From: CBDCGJ01 sp965238305
GTDB lineage: Bacteria; Pseudomonadota; Alphaproteobacteria; GCA-2731375
Direction of reading: 5' to 3'
Assembly (NCBI GenBank): GCA_965238305.1
Contig: CBDEHK010000001.1
Location: 1,984,001 to 2,048,000, forward strand
DNA length: 64,000 nt
Positions 16,220 through 26,029 of this stretch are shown here, one piece after another (within the stretch, counting starts at the first letter, position 1; every line of letters begins with the position of its first letter). A model generated the notes under the pieces. It worked only from the letters and a program-made list of their open reading frames with translations. It ran no database searches and was not told where the DNA came from. Both the position numbers and the translations under genes were made by a program.

Positions 16220-19052
16220 AACGGCGGCTTCCTCTGATTTGGGCATTGCGCCGTTTTAGGAGATCTTTGGCAAATGTCGCTGCAAGTTGTTCGGCGTCGG
16301 GTAAGTTATAGGGCAGCTCATTTGGTAGCAACATTTTGGACCGGGCATCGGTGGCATGATCGTGATCGACGGTGGGGTCAACATAAAGCCATTTTTGGTT
16401 CAGATCATGGTCAACATAACTGTCGAAAAACACAATCCGCGATTTCTTGTCCGCGCTTGAACTTTTGTTATTGTTTCGTAGTTTGCTTTTCGACAACAGA
16501 ATTGTCCCGCCTTGGCCATAACGCCAATTTTTTTTGTAGGCATCCAACGGCACCTTGTTGCCCTCAATCGTCTGGTTGAATAGATAAGCCACCGAAGCGT
16601 CCTTTACCTGCACCCCGATTTCATTTTCGCGCAAGATATTGTTGATCGCCAATAATCGACTATTTTCACCCACCGATATGGCTTTGTCGCCGCTGGCGCG
16701 GATTTCACTATTGAGAATGGAAACCGTCGACGTCATCAAATCCAGGGCGTCGTTACCATTGTTGACAAGTGTGAGGTTATCCAATTGCGCCGTCGAGATA
16801 TCGATGTCGATGGCATCAAATGGGGCGCCTTCAAAACGTGAATTCGATATCTTAAGCGATGAATAAACGGTGTGGACCATATCGTCGACAATCCGATTGT
16901 CGGAGAATGTGCAATTGTCAATCTCGACGCCATCGACGCCATGGATCGACAGCATTGCGGTATACTCGAACAAGTCCGCTTTGAGCCCACTGCCACCGGA
17001 CATCTTGCAATGTCGGATGCTTGAATTGTTGGCGCCCTGTCCAAACAAAACCAACGCGCCCCATGGTTTTTGGTTTGGTTCACGCGGTCGAAATATCACT
17101 GGGGCAGCTTTGGTACCCTTGACTTGCAACCTGCCTTTCAGAACGAGCGTGGCACCTGCTTCAAACAATACCGAAGTTCCCGGCAGAACAATAACGGGGC
17201 GTTCCAAAGATTGCAGACCCCGGATAATTTGCTCCCCGGACCAGACGATTGCAGTCGTGTTGGGCAAGGGTTCACGAACCGGATGGAGAAATTGCAGGCC
17301 GCGCCTGGTTAGATTTTCAACCTGTTCAGCCGTTTTATTCATGCCACTAACAAAAGTTACATCAAGGTTCCGCAACCGTTGGCTAAAATCGACGTTTTCA
17401 CTAACAATGCGATAAGAGGTCGGGCGAAATCTTAACTGGCGAGGGTGATAGCGGTGAAATTCTGCCAGAAGATTAAGTTTTAACGACAACGTTCCGTTGG
17501 TTATGTTCGCCCGCTCCGTCACTGATCGGCGATAGACTATTCCGTCTGTTACATACTCAAGGAATAGAGCTGGGATCTCCTGCAAGGGCGGATCAAATGT
17601 GAGTACTAATTCGCCGATCGGGATACGTCCGGTCAATTCCAAATCGATAAAGTGTTCCTGGGCGGCATATTTCAATGCGCCGGTTTCGGACAGATGCCGC
17701 TTTTTCACCTGTTCGAAATGCTTCACAATACGGGCACGCAAACTGACCATTTCAGCGCGGACTTCGTCAGGGCTGAACACTTCGTACATAGCACGCGGCT
17801 TTCGCCCATCGACAAACCTAACGCCGGTAACTGCCGGATCAAAATCCAACTGGCTGCTGACAAGGGCAATATCCCGGTCGACGGTTTGTAGGAACCTAGT
17901 GGCGCCGGCGTCAAAAAACTCACCCATAGCCCGGTTGCGGGCGAGCAAGAAGTTCGCGTTTTGTTGAAGGACCATGTGCAATTGGCTGGTCGTGACATCG
18001 ACGGAATGCGGTCCGCGGCCGGCGCGCGGATACATATTCGTATACCAACCGACCAAATCCCAAGCGATCGGTTGGAATTTCTGCCGCCAAAAATCGTAAT
18101 GCAATCGCCAATTATGCGCATCATCCACATGATTGGATGACGACAGGATTTCCAGCATGCTAAATTTCGCGAACGCTTCGATGTTCAGTAGGTTTTCGAG
18201 TTGGCGGTCTCGTTCCGGCGATGGCCGCATATTGACGATCGCGATCAGTCTGTCCAATGGTTTCCGGGAATTTGCCGGGTAGTGATTGTTAATCGCCGCT
18301 TTGTCCCAAAGCGCGCTTTGTTCGAAAAGTCGATTGTCGATGCCGGTTACGATCCGATAACCGACCGCGTCGCCGGCGTAGATATCGCCCGGCATAAAGC
18401 CATTTTGCCGTAATGTAGATTCATCCATTTGTTCCGTTTGCACATAGATGCCGCTGGGTTTGTCGTTGATATAGACAAAAACCGGCTCAGTTTTGGGTGC
18501 GATCAAGCCGATTTGACCGGCCAGAACTTGACTGAAATGGTTATTCAGAAGTTCCCCAGACCGGGGCGCGACAAAGTTCAATTTTCGCCGCCCCTCATAA
18601 AGGCGTGCCCGTTTTGTCTTCACCCGAAGTGATTTTTTTTCATGCGCCCAGTGATAATTACTATCGCCGCGATACCGCAGTTTGATCTTTCTGGCGCTGC
18701 CTTCGTTGTCGAGGGCGCCCTTTACGTAGGTTTTCCCAGACAGCGGCAGATTACTATTTAATTTCGCCAAATTCGCGCCGGAAACGTATAGCCGCACAGA
18801 TTTTAGGCCTAGTTTGTCCTGTTTGCGGAAGATTTTCAGCAAATCGTGTCGGATGCGACTTTTGATGATATCGACTTCTTCGATCCCAATTTGATGAAGT
18901 GTTAGTTGATTGCCTGCATCGTTGGTCACGACGAATGAGACGTAACGGTCGAGCACGCGGATCGACAGGTAGCTGAACCCGACAACGAATGGCAGCGTCA
19001 GGTAAAGGCTCATTCGCCAGATTTTGCGCCAATTCCGTCGTCGCGCAGTCAT
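16209..19052 (-). CDS. CotH-kinase protein fused to a parallel beta-helix
   Basis: A 947-residue protein with an N-terminal signal anchor (residues 13-32), so most of it is outside the cytoplasm. The first half resembles Bacillus spore-coat protein kinase CotH: KIKLRYRGDSNYHW, KKSLRVKTKRA, IYVQTEQMDE, then DDAHNWRLHYDFW followed by IAWDLVGW, the presumed catalytic and metal residues. The second half (about 600-870) has short repeats with IDNCTFSDN, LKISNSRFEG and ILNSEIRASG typical of right-handed beta-helix proteins. The fusion suggests phosphorylation or anchoring at a surface polymer. Its start overlaps the upstream gene by 4 bases. Confidence 0.88.
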   Translation of the reverse strand: MTARRRNWRKIWRMSLYLTLPFVVGFSYLSIRVLDRYVSFVVTNDAGNQLTLHQIGIEEVDIIKSRIRHDLLKIFRKQDKLGLKSVRLYVSGANLAKLNSNLPLSGKTYVKGALDNEGSARKIKLRYRGDSNYHWAHEKKSLRVKTKRARLYEGRRKLNFVAPRSGELLNNHFSQVLAGQIGLIAPKTEPVFVYINDKPSGIYVQTEQMDESTLRQNGFMPGDIYAGDAVGYRIVTGIDNRLFEQSALWDKAAINNHYPANSRKPLDRLIAIVNMRPSPERDRQLENLLNIEAFAKFSMLEILSSSNHVDDAHNWRLHYDFWRQKFQPIAWDLVGWYTNMYPRAGRGPHSVDVTTSQLHMVLQQNANFLLARNRAMGEFFDAGATRFLQTVDRDIALVSSQLDFDPAVTGVRFVDGRKPRAMYEVFSPDEVRAEMVSLRARIVKHFEQVKKRHLSETGALKYAAQEHFIDLELTGRIPIGELVLTFDPPLQEIPALFLEYVTDGIVYRRSVTERANITNGTLSLKLNLLAEFHRYHPRQLRFRPTSYRIVSENVDFSQRLRNLDVTFVSGMNKTAEQVENLTRRGLQFLHPVREPLPNTTAIVWSGEQIIRGLQSLERPVIVLPGTSVLFEAGATLVLKGRLQVKGTKAAPVIFRPREPNQKPWGALVLFGQGANNSSIRHCKMSGGSGLKADLFEYTAMLSIHGVDGVEIDNCTFSDNRIVDDMVHTVYSSLKISNSRFEGAPFDAIDIDISTAQLDNLTLVNNGNDALDLMTSTVSILNSEIRASGDKAISVGENSRLLAINNILRENEIGVQVKDASVAYLFNQTIEGNKVPLDAYKKNWRYGQGGTILLSKSKLRNNNKSSSADKKSRIVFFDSYVDHDLNQKWLYVDPTVDHDHATDARSKMLLPNELPYNLPDAEQLAATFAKDLLKRRNAQIRGSRRYDN

Positions 19053-20155
19053 GGTAATTTCCAGATCATCGCTACGATGCGGGTTTTTTGGTCTGGCGGT
19101 AATTGACTTAAACTATCGGGTTTTGCCAATTCTAAGGCCCAGACCGGAAGAGCTGGCTCTAGCCCCATACGAACATACAGGAGAAATCCAGGCATCAAAG
19201 TGAAGTTGGGTGTTTTGGCGGTAAGATAGGCTTTTCCAGGTTTGCTTTGAACTAAACCGGCGCCATCACGGACAAGTTGCGACAAGAATATATCCGCACC
19301 CAGAAGGTTGGCAATGCGCCGGATCATGCGTTTTTCCGGTGCCAGCAGATAGTCTTCTTTGGCCAGCCAAATCGACGGTTTGACCAGACGAAATGGAAAG
19401 TTGACCGGCAGCGAAAGCAGGATCTGCTCTGGTGTTTCCCGCATTTGTTTGACTTTGTATTCCAGCAGGAAGTCCCCGTCGTTTGTGGCTCTGGGAACGG
19501 GGTAAAGTTTATGACCAACCCAATATATCCAGTTCTCGCGCAAACTGACGGCTTGGTATTTTTCGACGACATTCGCGGCCACTGACCACCGCCCGGCAGT
19601 TGCCAGGCTTTCAAAATATACTTCGGCCACATGGGCACCGGTTGGGTAATCCGTAAATAAAGTGGCTAGTTTCTGCCAGTTCTCTTCTGCTGCCTGATCT
19701 GACAATACGCGTAGGCTAGCCAGGCGGGCGTCGGCTTCCAAATCATACGGATCGAAGGCATGCCACGCTTCCAGGATACCAGTTCGAAATTCAACGTCGG
19801 ATTGGAGAGGGCCGGCATGAAGATTGTAATAATGTTTCAAGATTTTACGCCGCAACGGCGCTAGACGGTGTTGACGGTCGACATCGCCGATCCACCAAAG
19901 CAGGTAGCCTAAATATTCCGCCGCCTCAGCTGGATTTTGATCGACGTGTTTTACACTGTATTTGTATAGTTTGTCGTGGGTGCGCGTATAGTGGTTGGCC
20001 ACTTTGTTGCCGGCTTTGCTTATTTTTTCCGGAAAGATTTGCCAAGCCAGGATAATTGCCAGAAAACAAACTGACAGGAACAGCAATAAGCCTCTGAAAA
20101 CATTCAGTAATCGGTGGACGGTATTTTCACTAATCAAGCTAATATTGCCATTCAA
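19049..20155 (-). CDS. Membrane-anchored protein with TPR-like helical repeats, unknown
   Basis: A 368-residue protein with one N-terminal membrane anchor (residues 15-35, LLNVFRGLLLFLSVCFL) and a helix-rich soluble region. Segments such as LRRKILKHYYNLHAGP, FRTGILEAWHAFDPYDLEAD and WQKLATLFTDYPTGAHVAEVYF look like tetratricopeptide-type helical pairs. I do not recognise the family. It is the first gene of the CotH/VTC/DUF4956 run and overlaps the CotH start, so it is probably a periplasmic scaffold of that system. Confidence 0.7.
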   Translation of the reverse strand: MNGNISLISENTVHRLLNVFRGLLLFLSVCFLAIILAWQIFPEKISKAGNKVANHYTRTHDKLYKYSVKHVDQNPAEAAEYLGYLLWWIGDVDRQHRLAPLRRKILKHYYNLHAGPLQSDVEFRTGILEAWHAFDPYDLEADARLASLRVLSDQAAEENWQKLATLFTDYPTGAHVAEVYFESLATAGRWSVAANVVEKYQAVSLRENWIYWVGHKLYPVPRATNDGDFLLEYKVKQMRETPEQILLSLPVNFPFRLVKPSIWLAKEDYLLAPEKRMIRRIANLLGADIFLSQLVRDGAGLVQSKPGKAYLTAKTPNFTLMPGFLLYVRMGLEPALPVWALELAKPDSLSQLPPDQKTRIVAMIWKLP

Positions 20156-20210
20156 AATGCAAACGGAATTGCCGAATAACTATCACGCTTAAAAGTCAAT
20201 GTATCGCCAA

Positions 20211-20828
20211 TTAATCATCAGCCGACGTCTGAGTGATCAAGATATGATCCGGTTGATCGCCGACACGGTCGAGCCAGCGCCGTATAGCGATATAGGGTTC
20301 AAGGTCGAAACCACCTTCCTCGGCGACATGGGTATAAGCGTAAAGCGAAATATCGGCAATCGAATAGGCGTCACCAACGAAATAATGAAGCTCGCTCAAA
20401 TGTTTTTCCATGACATCCAGGGCCTGGTAACCTTTTTGCCATTTTTCCGGCAAGGCGTCGGCGTTGGCTTCGACGCCGCCGTCCAGATGATGCCAAAACC
20501 GCGCTACGGCGATATTTGGTTCATGGTTATATTGTTCGAAGAACATCCACTGAAGTGCTTGTGCCCGCTCGAAGCGATCATTTGGCAACAAACTGGTGCC
20601 TTCGGCAAAATAAGACATGATGGCATTCGATTCGACCAATATCCGGCCGTCCTCCAGGACAATAGTTGGAATGCGGCCGTTCGGGTTGATCGCCAGGAAT
20701 TCCGCCGTCCGGGTCTCGCCGGTAAAGACGTCTTTGACCTGATAGTCATAGGCGATGCCAAGCTGCGTCAATAACAGTCTGACCTTGTAATCGTTACCGC
20801 TATCCAAATTACCGTAAAGTCTCATCAT
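20211..20828 (-). CDS. Glutathione S-transferase family protein
   Basis: A 205-residue cytosolic GST. The thioredoxin-like N-terminal domain has LYGNLDSGNDYKVRLLL and the cis-Pro and Glu-Ser glutathione-binding segment NGRIPTIVLEDGRILVESNAI near residues 50-70; the all-helical C-terminal domain follows with YFVGDAYSIADISLYAY, the N-capping box. Bacterial members conjugate or de-conjugate glutathione to electrophiles; the substrate is unknown. It is divergent from aatA. Confidence 0.9.
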   Translation of the reverse strand: MMRLYGNLDSGNDYKVRLLLTQLGIAYDYQVKDVFTGETRTAEFLAINPNGRIPTIVLEDGRILVESNAIMSYFAEGTSLLPNDRFERAQALQWMFFEQYNHEPNIAVARFWHHLDGGVEANADALPEKWQKGYQALDVMEKHLSELHYFVGDAYSIADISLYAYTHVAEEGGFDLEPYIAIRRWLDRVGDQPDHILITQTSADD

Positions 20829-20983
20829 GCCGCGTTCTCACCATTGTAGTAATCGACGTCGAAAGATTACCATGACGCCTCTATTTTCGTTGAGATTTGT
20901 TTGCCTTAGGCGTAGGGTGCGCCCGCCCTGAAGGGGCTTGTCTGTAAAAATTCAATTCAATAGAGTTACAAAGGATAATTGCC

Positions 20984-22186
20984 ATGTCGATACTTGCCGA
21001 CAGTCTTGCGCGGGTGAAGCCGTCAGCGACCATGCTGATCAGTGGCCAAGCGCGTGAATTGCAGGCTCAAGGTCGGGACATCGTCGGCCTTAGTGCCGGT
21101 GAGCCGGATTTCGAAACGCCAGATAACATCAAGGAAGCGGCGATCGCGGCGATCCGCAATGGCGATACCCGTTACACCAATGTCGACGGCACCCCGGAAT
21201 TAAAACAGGCGATTATCAAGAAATTCAAACGTGAAAACGGTCTCGATTACGAAGCAAATCAGGTGATTGTTAGCACCGGCGGCAAGCAGGTGCTGTACAA
21301 TGCGTTGATGGCGTCGGTAAATCCCGGCGATGAAGTGCTGATCCCAACACCCTATTGGGTCAGCTATCCGGATATGGCGTTATTGGCCGGGGGTGAACCC
21401 AAGTTTGTTGAAACCAGCGAAGCCAGCGGTTTTTTACTGACGCCGGAAGCTTTGGATGCGGCGATCACGCCGAAGACCAAATGGCTGATCTTCAACTCGC
21501 CCTCGAACCCGTCCGGCGCCGCTTATTCGAAAGAAGCGTTGCAGGCGCTGACCGATGTGTTGGTGAAGCATCCCCATGTCTGGATCATGTGCGACGATAT
21601 GTATGAGCATCTGGTTTATGACGAGTTCGAATTCACCACCCCGGCGCAGATCGAGCCGAAGCTTTATGACCGGACCTTGACCGTCAACGGGGTCTCGAAA
21701 GCCTATTGCATGACCGGTTGGCGTATTGGTTACGCTGGCGGTCCGGCGGACTTGATCAAAGGTATGGCAAAAATCCAGGGGCAAAGTACGTCGAACCCAT
21801 CTTCGATCTCGCAGGCCGCGGCTGTCGAAGCTTTGAACGGTCCGCAGGAATTTATCGCGAAACACAATATTTCATTCAAGGAGCGCCGGGATCTGGTGGT
21901 TTCGATGTTGAACCAGGCCAAGGGCCTCAGCTGCCGGACGCCGGAAGGGGCCTTTTATGTCTATCCCAGCTGTGCTGGCTTGATCGGTAAATCGACCCCA
22001 GACGGCAAGAAGATCGAAAGCGATTTAGACTTTGTCTCGGCCTTGTTGGATACCGAAGGCGTGGCGGCGGTGCATGGCGAAGCCTTTGGCCTGAGCCCGC
22101 ATTTCCGCATCTCCTACGCCACCTCGACGGAACTGCTGGAAGACGCCTGTCAACGCATCCAACGCTTCTGCGCCTCGTTGACGTAG
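20984..22186 (+). CDS. aatA: Aspartate aminotransferase, class I PLP enzyme
   Basis: A cytosolic 400-residue transaminase of subgroup Ib, typical of alphaproteobacteria, interconverting aspartate/2-oxoglutarate and oxaloacetate/glutamate; some homologues also accept prephenate. Landmarks: GLSAGEPDFETP near residue 36, YTNVDGTPELK, NSPSNPSGAAYS, and the PLP lysine in NGVSKAYCMTGWR, followed by the C-terminal FRISYATS with the carboxylate-binding Arg. The ATG is preceded by AAAGGA. The stop is followed directly by the methyltransferase start. Confidence 0.93.
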   Translation: MSILADSLARVKPSATMLISGQARELQAQGRDIVGLSAGEPDFETPDNIKEAAIAAIRNGDTRYTNVDGTPELKQAIIKKFKRENGLDYEANQVIVSTGGKQVLYNALMASVNPGDEVLIPTPYWVSYPDMALLAGGEPKFVETSEASGFLLTPEALDAAITPKTKWLIFNSPSNPSGAAYSKEALQALTDVLVKHPHVWIMCDDMYEHLVYDEFEFTTPAQIEPKLYDRTLTVNGVSKAYCMTGWRIGYAGGPADLIKGMAKIQGQSTSNPSSISQAAAVEALNGPQEFIAKHNISFKERRDLVVSMLNQAKGLSCRTPEGAFYVYPSCAGLIGKSTPDGKKIESDLDFVSALLDTEGVAAVHGEAFGLSPHFRISYATSTELLEDACQRIQRFCASLT

Positions 22187-22792
22187 TTGGTCGAGATAAG
22201 CGGCACCGAGGGGTATGCGGACGAGGCCGAAGCGCTGATCGCGCGATATGAAGCGATTTCGTTCTCCAACCTGCATCACTCGGTGCGGCATCTATTTCCG
22301 ACCGTGCCGGCGCGTATCTTGGACATCGGCGCCGGTACCGGCCGGGATGCAGCTGAATTTGCCGCGATGGGTCATCAAGTCGTGGCGGCGGAGCCGACGG
22401 AACCGTTGCGTCGAAAGGCGATAGAGTTGCATCCGTCGCCACTTATCGAGTGGCTAGACGATAGTTTGCCGGACCTAGTCGAACTTAGCCGGCGTGCAGA
22501 AACATTCGATCTTGTCATGCTTACGGCCGTATGGATGCATTTGGATGTGGATCAGCGCCAGCAAGGCATGCGCAAAGTTGCGCAATTAGTCGAAACGGGC
22601 GGACATCTGATTTTCTTTCTGCGGCATGGTCCGGTGCCGCCGGGCCGTCGTATGTTCGATGTTTCGGCGGAAAAAACTATCGAACTTGCCCGGCCGGTCG
22701 GTTTGACCCCCGTTCTCAAACTTGAAAATCAGAAAAGCGTCACGAAAAAACCAGGCGTCACTTGGACCCGCTTGGCATTTTTGAAAAACTGA
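22187..22792 (+). CDS. Class I SAM-dependent methyltransferase
   Basis: A 201-residue Rossmann-fold methyltransferase. Motif I is ILDIGAGTGRDAAEFA near residues 44-59, with the acidic ribose-binding residue in VVAAEPTEPLR and motif IV-like FDLVMLTAVWMHLD. The start is a TTG adjacent to the aatA stop (no gap), so expression probably depends on aatA translation. No in-frame ATG precedes the conserved region. Substrate unknown. It ends 3 bases before the convergent TauD gene. Confidence 0.85.
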   Translation: MVEISGTEGYADEAEALIARYEAISFSNLHHSVRHLFPTVPARILDIGAGTGRDAAEFAAMGHQVVAAEPTEPLRRKAIELHPSPLIEWLDDSLPDLVELSRRAETFDLVMLTAVWMHLDVDQRQQGMRKVAQLVETGGHLIFFLRHGPVPPGRRMFDVSAEKTIELARPVGLTPVLKLENQKSVTKKPGVTWTRLAFLKN

Positions 22793-22795
22793 ACC

Positions 22796-23701
22796 CTATC
22801 TGTTCGACGCTGTCGGTTGAAACCCATTGGCGCGCGGGTCGGGCCCGGTGTCGGCCAGTTCGCTGGCCGGATCGCCGGCAATGCGGGTATGGCGCATGGT
22901 GCGGACTTCGTTATAGTCATAAGGCCTTGCCGCATGCAGGGCGCAGCGATTGTCCCAGATAACCAGGTCACCCGGCTGCCAGGAATGGAAATAAGTGCGT
23001 GGTGGCTGACAGGTCAATTCCAGCAACTCGGTCAGCAGATTTTCAGAATCTTCTTCACTGAGCCCGGGAATACCATAGGCATGGCGGCCAATGAAAAGCG
23101 ACTTTCTGCCGGTTGTGGGATGGGTCTTCACCAACGGGCGTAGCGGCGCGCCTTTGTCGTGGTAGCCATACCCGGCACCGGTTTTGATCTCATATCCGAC
23201 TTTGGCCTGTGACTGATATAGCGAATGGTAAGCCGACAGCGTTTCCACATAGGCCTTTTTGTCGTCGTCCAAGGCATCGTATCCGGCACGGCTGTCGGCC
23301 CAGGCGGTCTCACCACCGGCGGAAGGCACTATTTGTGCTGAAAGCATGGAAGCTTTTGCCGCCAACGGCATGTAAGAACTGTCCGTGTGCCAACCCTCAT
23401 TGCCACGCAAGGTCTGATAGTGATGATCACCGGGCTTGAAAAGGCTGCCGTCCGGTTTTTTGTTACTGACCGGTATCGCTTTGGCCTCGTTGTTCGCGCG
23501 CAACAATTCAATGTCACCAAAACGGCTGGCGAAAGCCACTTGCGCTTTGGCGGACAGATGCTGTCCCGGAAAAATCAGCACCGCAAATTCATGAAAAGCA
23601 GCTTCAACCTGCTGCCACGTCGCCTCATCCAAATCAGCGAGAGACAAGTCGGTTACTGTCGCCCCAAGCGTGGCGTCGAGCGGCGTGATAGTGGGTTGCA
23701 T
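22796..23701 (-). CDS. TauD/TfdA-family Fe(II)/2-oxoglutarate dioxygenase
   Basis: A 301-residue non-haem iron oxygenase. The facial triad is visible as H105-x-D107 in GWHTDSSYMP and the distal His in WDNRCALHAARPYD; the 2-oxoglutarate Arg lies in TMRHTRIAGD. Characterised relatives release sulfite from taurine or cleave 2,4-D, but these residues do not define the substrate. The ATG follows an AGGAGG ribosome-binding site. The upstream 294 bases, up to the EF-G-like gene, hold no supported gene. Confidence 0.9.
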   Translation of the reverse strand: MQPTITPLDATLGATVTDLSLADLDEATWQQVEAAFHEFAVLIFPGQHLSAKAQVAFASRFGDIELLRANNEAKAIPVSNKKPDGSLFKPGDHHYQTLRGNEGWHTDSSYMPLAAKASMLSAQIVPSAGGETAWADSRAGYDALDDDKKAYVETLSAYHSLYQSQAKVGYEIKTGAGYGYHDKGAPLRPLVKTHPTTGRKSLFIGRHAYGIPGLSEEDSENLLTELLELTCQPPRTYFHSWQPGDLVIWDNRCALHAARPYDYNEVRTMRHTRIAGDPASELADTGPDPRANGFQPTASNR

Positions 23702-23995
23702 TTAAACCTCCTGACGATTATTCCGCAGGCAACTTGAATTCCTGTTTCTTCTTCATCAATGATCGCATGATCGTCGTTTCGATGGCAACATTATCGATTT
23801 TGATACTAAAAACACGGTCGATCTAGGGCAGATTTTGGTGCGTTAGTAGATTTTTTCGCAGTATGATGCTGATTCTTCTTGCGCCATTGCGTTTCACTTG
23901 AAAACATATCGGATAAGAAATTGTCCTCGGGTGAGGCGCAATTCGCCTGCCCCGTTGAACAGATTTCGTGAAAATGAGATCAAGGGAGGCGAAAT

Positions 23996-26008
23996 ATGGC
24001 TAATCCACGCAGCATTGCACTGGTCGGCCCCTACTTAAGTGGCAAAACGACCTTACTCGAAAGTATTCTCTATTCCACCGGCGCGGTGGGTCGGCGCGGC
24101 TCGGTGACGGAAGGAAATACCGTCGGCGACAGCAGTCCCGAAGCTCGCGCCCACAACATGAGTACCGAACTGAACGTCGCCACAACGCAATATATGGGCG
24201 ACAAATTCACCTTCGTCGATTGTCCGGGCTCGATTGAGCTGGCCCAGGAAACTTTAAATGCTTTAATCGGTGTCGATGCGGCAATTGTCGTCTGCGAACC
24301 GGAAGCGGACAAACTGCTGGCTTTGGCGCCGGTGATGAAGCTCCTTGAAGATCAAGGCGTGCCCCGCATGATATTCGTCAACAAGATGGATAAGACGGCG
24401 ATCACCATGCATGATCTGGTTGAGGCGATGCAGCCAGTGTCCAATCAACCGCTGGTCTTGCGGCATATTCCATTGCGCGAAGGCGAAGATGTCACCGGCT
24501 ATGTCGATTTGGCTTCCGAACGCGCTTATGTCTACAAGTCCGGGGCGCCGTCTGAAATTATCGAACTGCCAAGCGATGATGCTGACCGCGAAGAGCTGTC
24601 GCGTTATGAAATGCTGGAAGCGCTAGCGGATTTCAACGATGACCTTATGGAAAAAGTGCTGGAGGATATCGAACCCGAAAAGCAGGAAATTTATCAGAAC
24701 CTGACAAGTGATTTTCAAAACGGCTTGATCGTACCGGTTTTCTTAGGCGCGGCCGAACTGATGCGCGGCGTCGAACGATTGATGAAAGCGCTGCGCCACG
24801 AATGTCCCGATCCAGCTAAAGCGGCGGAACGCGCCGGTATTGACAGCAATGCCGGCAATGTGGCGCAGATTCTGAAAATCTACCACACCCAACGCGGCGG
24901 CAAGCTTTCGGTGGCCCGGGTTTGGTCCGGGACAATTTCCGACGGCATGACCTTAAATGGTCAGCGGCTGTCCGGGCTCTCTAATATGTTGGGGCAGGAG
25001 GTGAAAAAATTGACTTCTGCCGGTGCTGGCGAAATCGTTGCGCTGGGTCGTCTGGAAGATAGCAAGACCGGCGATACGGTCAGTGATGGTAATGTCACGG
25101 CCCTAGCTAAAGGAGTGCAGTTATCGCCGGTTTATACGCTGGCGATCAAAGCGGTGAAGCGGGATGATGAAGTGAAAATGTCCACCGCCTTGTCAAAGCT
25201 CACCGACGAAGATCCAGGTCTGATCATTGAACATGACGCGGATTTAGGCCAACTGCTTTTGCGCGGCCAAGGCGATATTCATTTGAGGCTGAATGTCGAA
25301 CGAATGAAAGGTAAATATACCTTGGAAGTGAATTCAGCACGACCGTCTGTGCCTTATCGCGAAGCCATCACTAAAAGTGTTCAACAACACGGTCGACACA
25401 AAAAACAATCTGGCGGCCACGGTCAGTTCGGTGATGTGCATGTCGAGATCAAGCCTTTGCCGCGCGGCACGGGTTTTGAATTTGTCGATAAAATAGTCGG
25501 TGGTGCTGTGCCCAGAACCTATATCCCGGCGGTCGAAGCCGGCGTCACTGATTATCTGCGCCGCGGCCCGCTCGGTTTCCCGGTTGTTGATGTTCAAGTG
25601 ACGCTTTATGACGGGCAATATCATGCCGTAGATAGTTCTGAAATTGCCTTCAAAACGGCCGGCCATATCGCCATGCGCGAAGGCATGCCGCAATGCAATC
25701 CAGTATTGCTGGAGCCGATTTTGCGAGTTAATGTCACGGTACCGTCCGAATTCACGTCGAAAATCAATGCCATGGTCTCAAGTCGGCGCGGGCAGTTGCT
25801 GGGTTTCGAAATGCGTGAAGGTTGGCAGGGTTGGGATGTGACTTCAGCGCAGATCCCCCAGTCGGAAATGCATGACTTCATAATTGAGTTGCGTTCCCTG
25901 ACCCAGGGCGTCGGCTTCTTCACCGCGGATTTTGATCATTTACAACAATTGTCGGGCCGGCTTGCCGACAATGTGGTACAAGCCCGCGCGGAAGAGATGG
26001 CGGCGTAA
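23996..26008 (+). CDS. Elongation factor G-like GTPase
   Basis: A 670-residue translational GTPase related to EF-G, in the divergent class annotated as EF-G-like or EF-G2. G1 is GPYLSGKT (11-18), G3 is DCPGS (75-79), G4 NKMD (129-132). The usual G3 is D-x-PGH; here the catalytic His is Ser79, so GTP hydrolysis is likely slow or differently triggered. Domain IV (GGHGQFGDVHVEIKPL) and the C-terminal domain (RRGQLLGFEMREG) are present. Its role is unknown; candidates are ribosome recycling or stress translation. The ATG follows AGGGAGG. Confidence 0.88.
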   Translation: MANPRSIALVGPYLSGKTTLLESILYSTGAVGRRGSVTEGNTVGDSSPEARAHNMSTELNVATTQYMGDKFTFVDCPGSIELAQETLNALIGVDAAIVVCEPEADKLLALAPVMKLLEDQGVPRMIFVNKMDKTAITMHDLVEAMQPVSNQPLVLRHIPLREGEDVTGYVDLASERAYVYKSGAPSEIIELPSDDADREELSRYEMLEALADFNDDLMEKVLEDIEPEKQEIYQNLTSDFQNGLIVPVFLGAAELMRGVERLMKALRHECPDPAKAAERAGIDSNAGNVAQILKIYHTQRGGKLSVARVWSGTISDGMTLNGQRLSGLSNMLGQEVKKLTSAGAGEIVALGRLEDSKTGDTVSDGNVTALAKGVQLSPVYTLAIKAVKRDDEVKMSTALSKLTDEDPGLIIEHDADLGQLLLRGQGDIHLRLNVERMKGKYTLEVNSARPSVPYREAITKSVQQHGRHKKQSGGHGQFGDVHVEIKPLPRGTGFEFVDKIVGGAVPRTYIPAVEAGVTDYLRRGPLGFPVVDVQVTLYDGQYHAVDSSEIAFKTAGHIAMREGMPQCNPVLLEPILRVNVTVPSEFTSKINAMVSSRRGQLLGFEMREGWQGWDVTSAQIPQSEMHDFIIELRSLTQGVGFFTADFDHLQQLSGRLADNVVQARAEEMAA

Positions 26009-26029
26009 GCAAGTATCAAAGGAAAATTA

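Noticed and set aside
23718..23825. Short minus-strand frame ending KKKQEFKLPAE upstream of TauD
   Set aside because: Protein-like tail but closed by TAG at 23823-23825 with no plausible start beyond a 16-codon ATG; possibly a gene remnant, not supportable.
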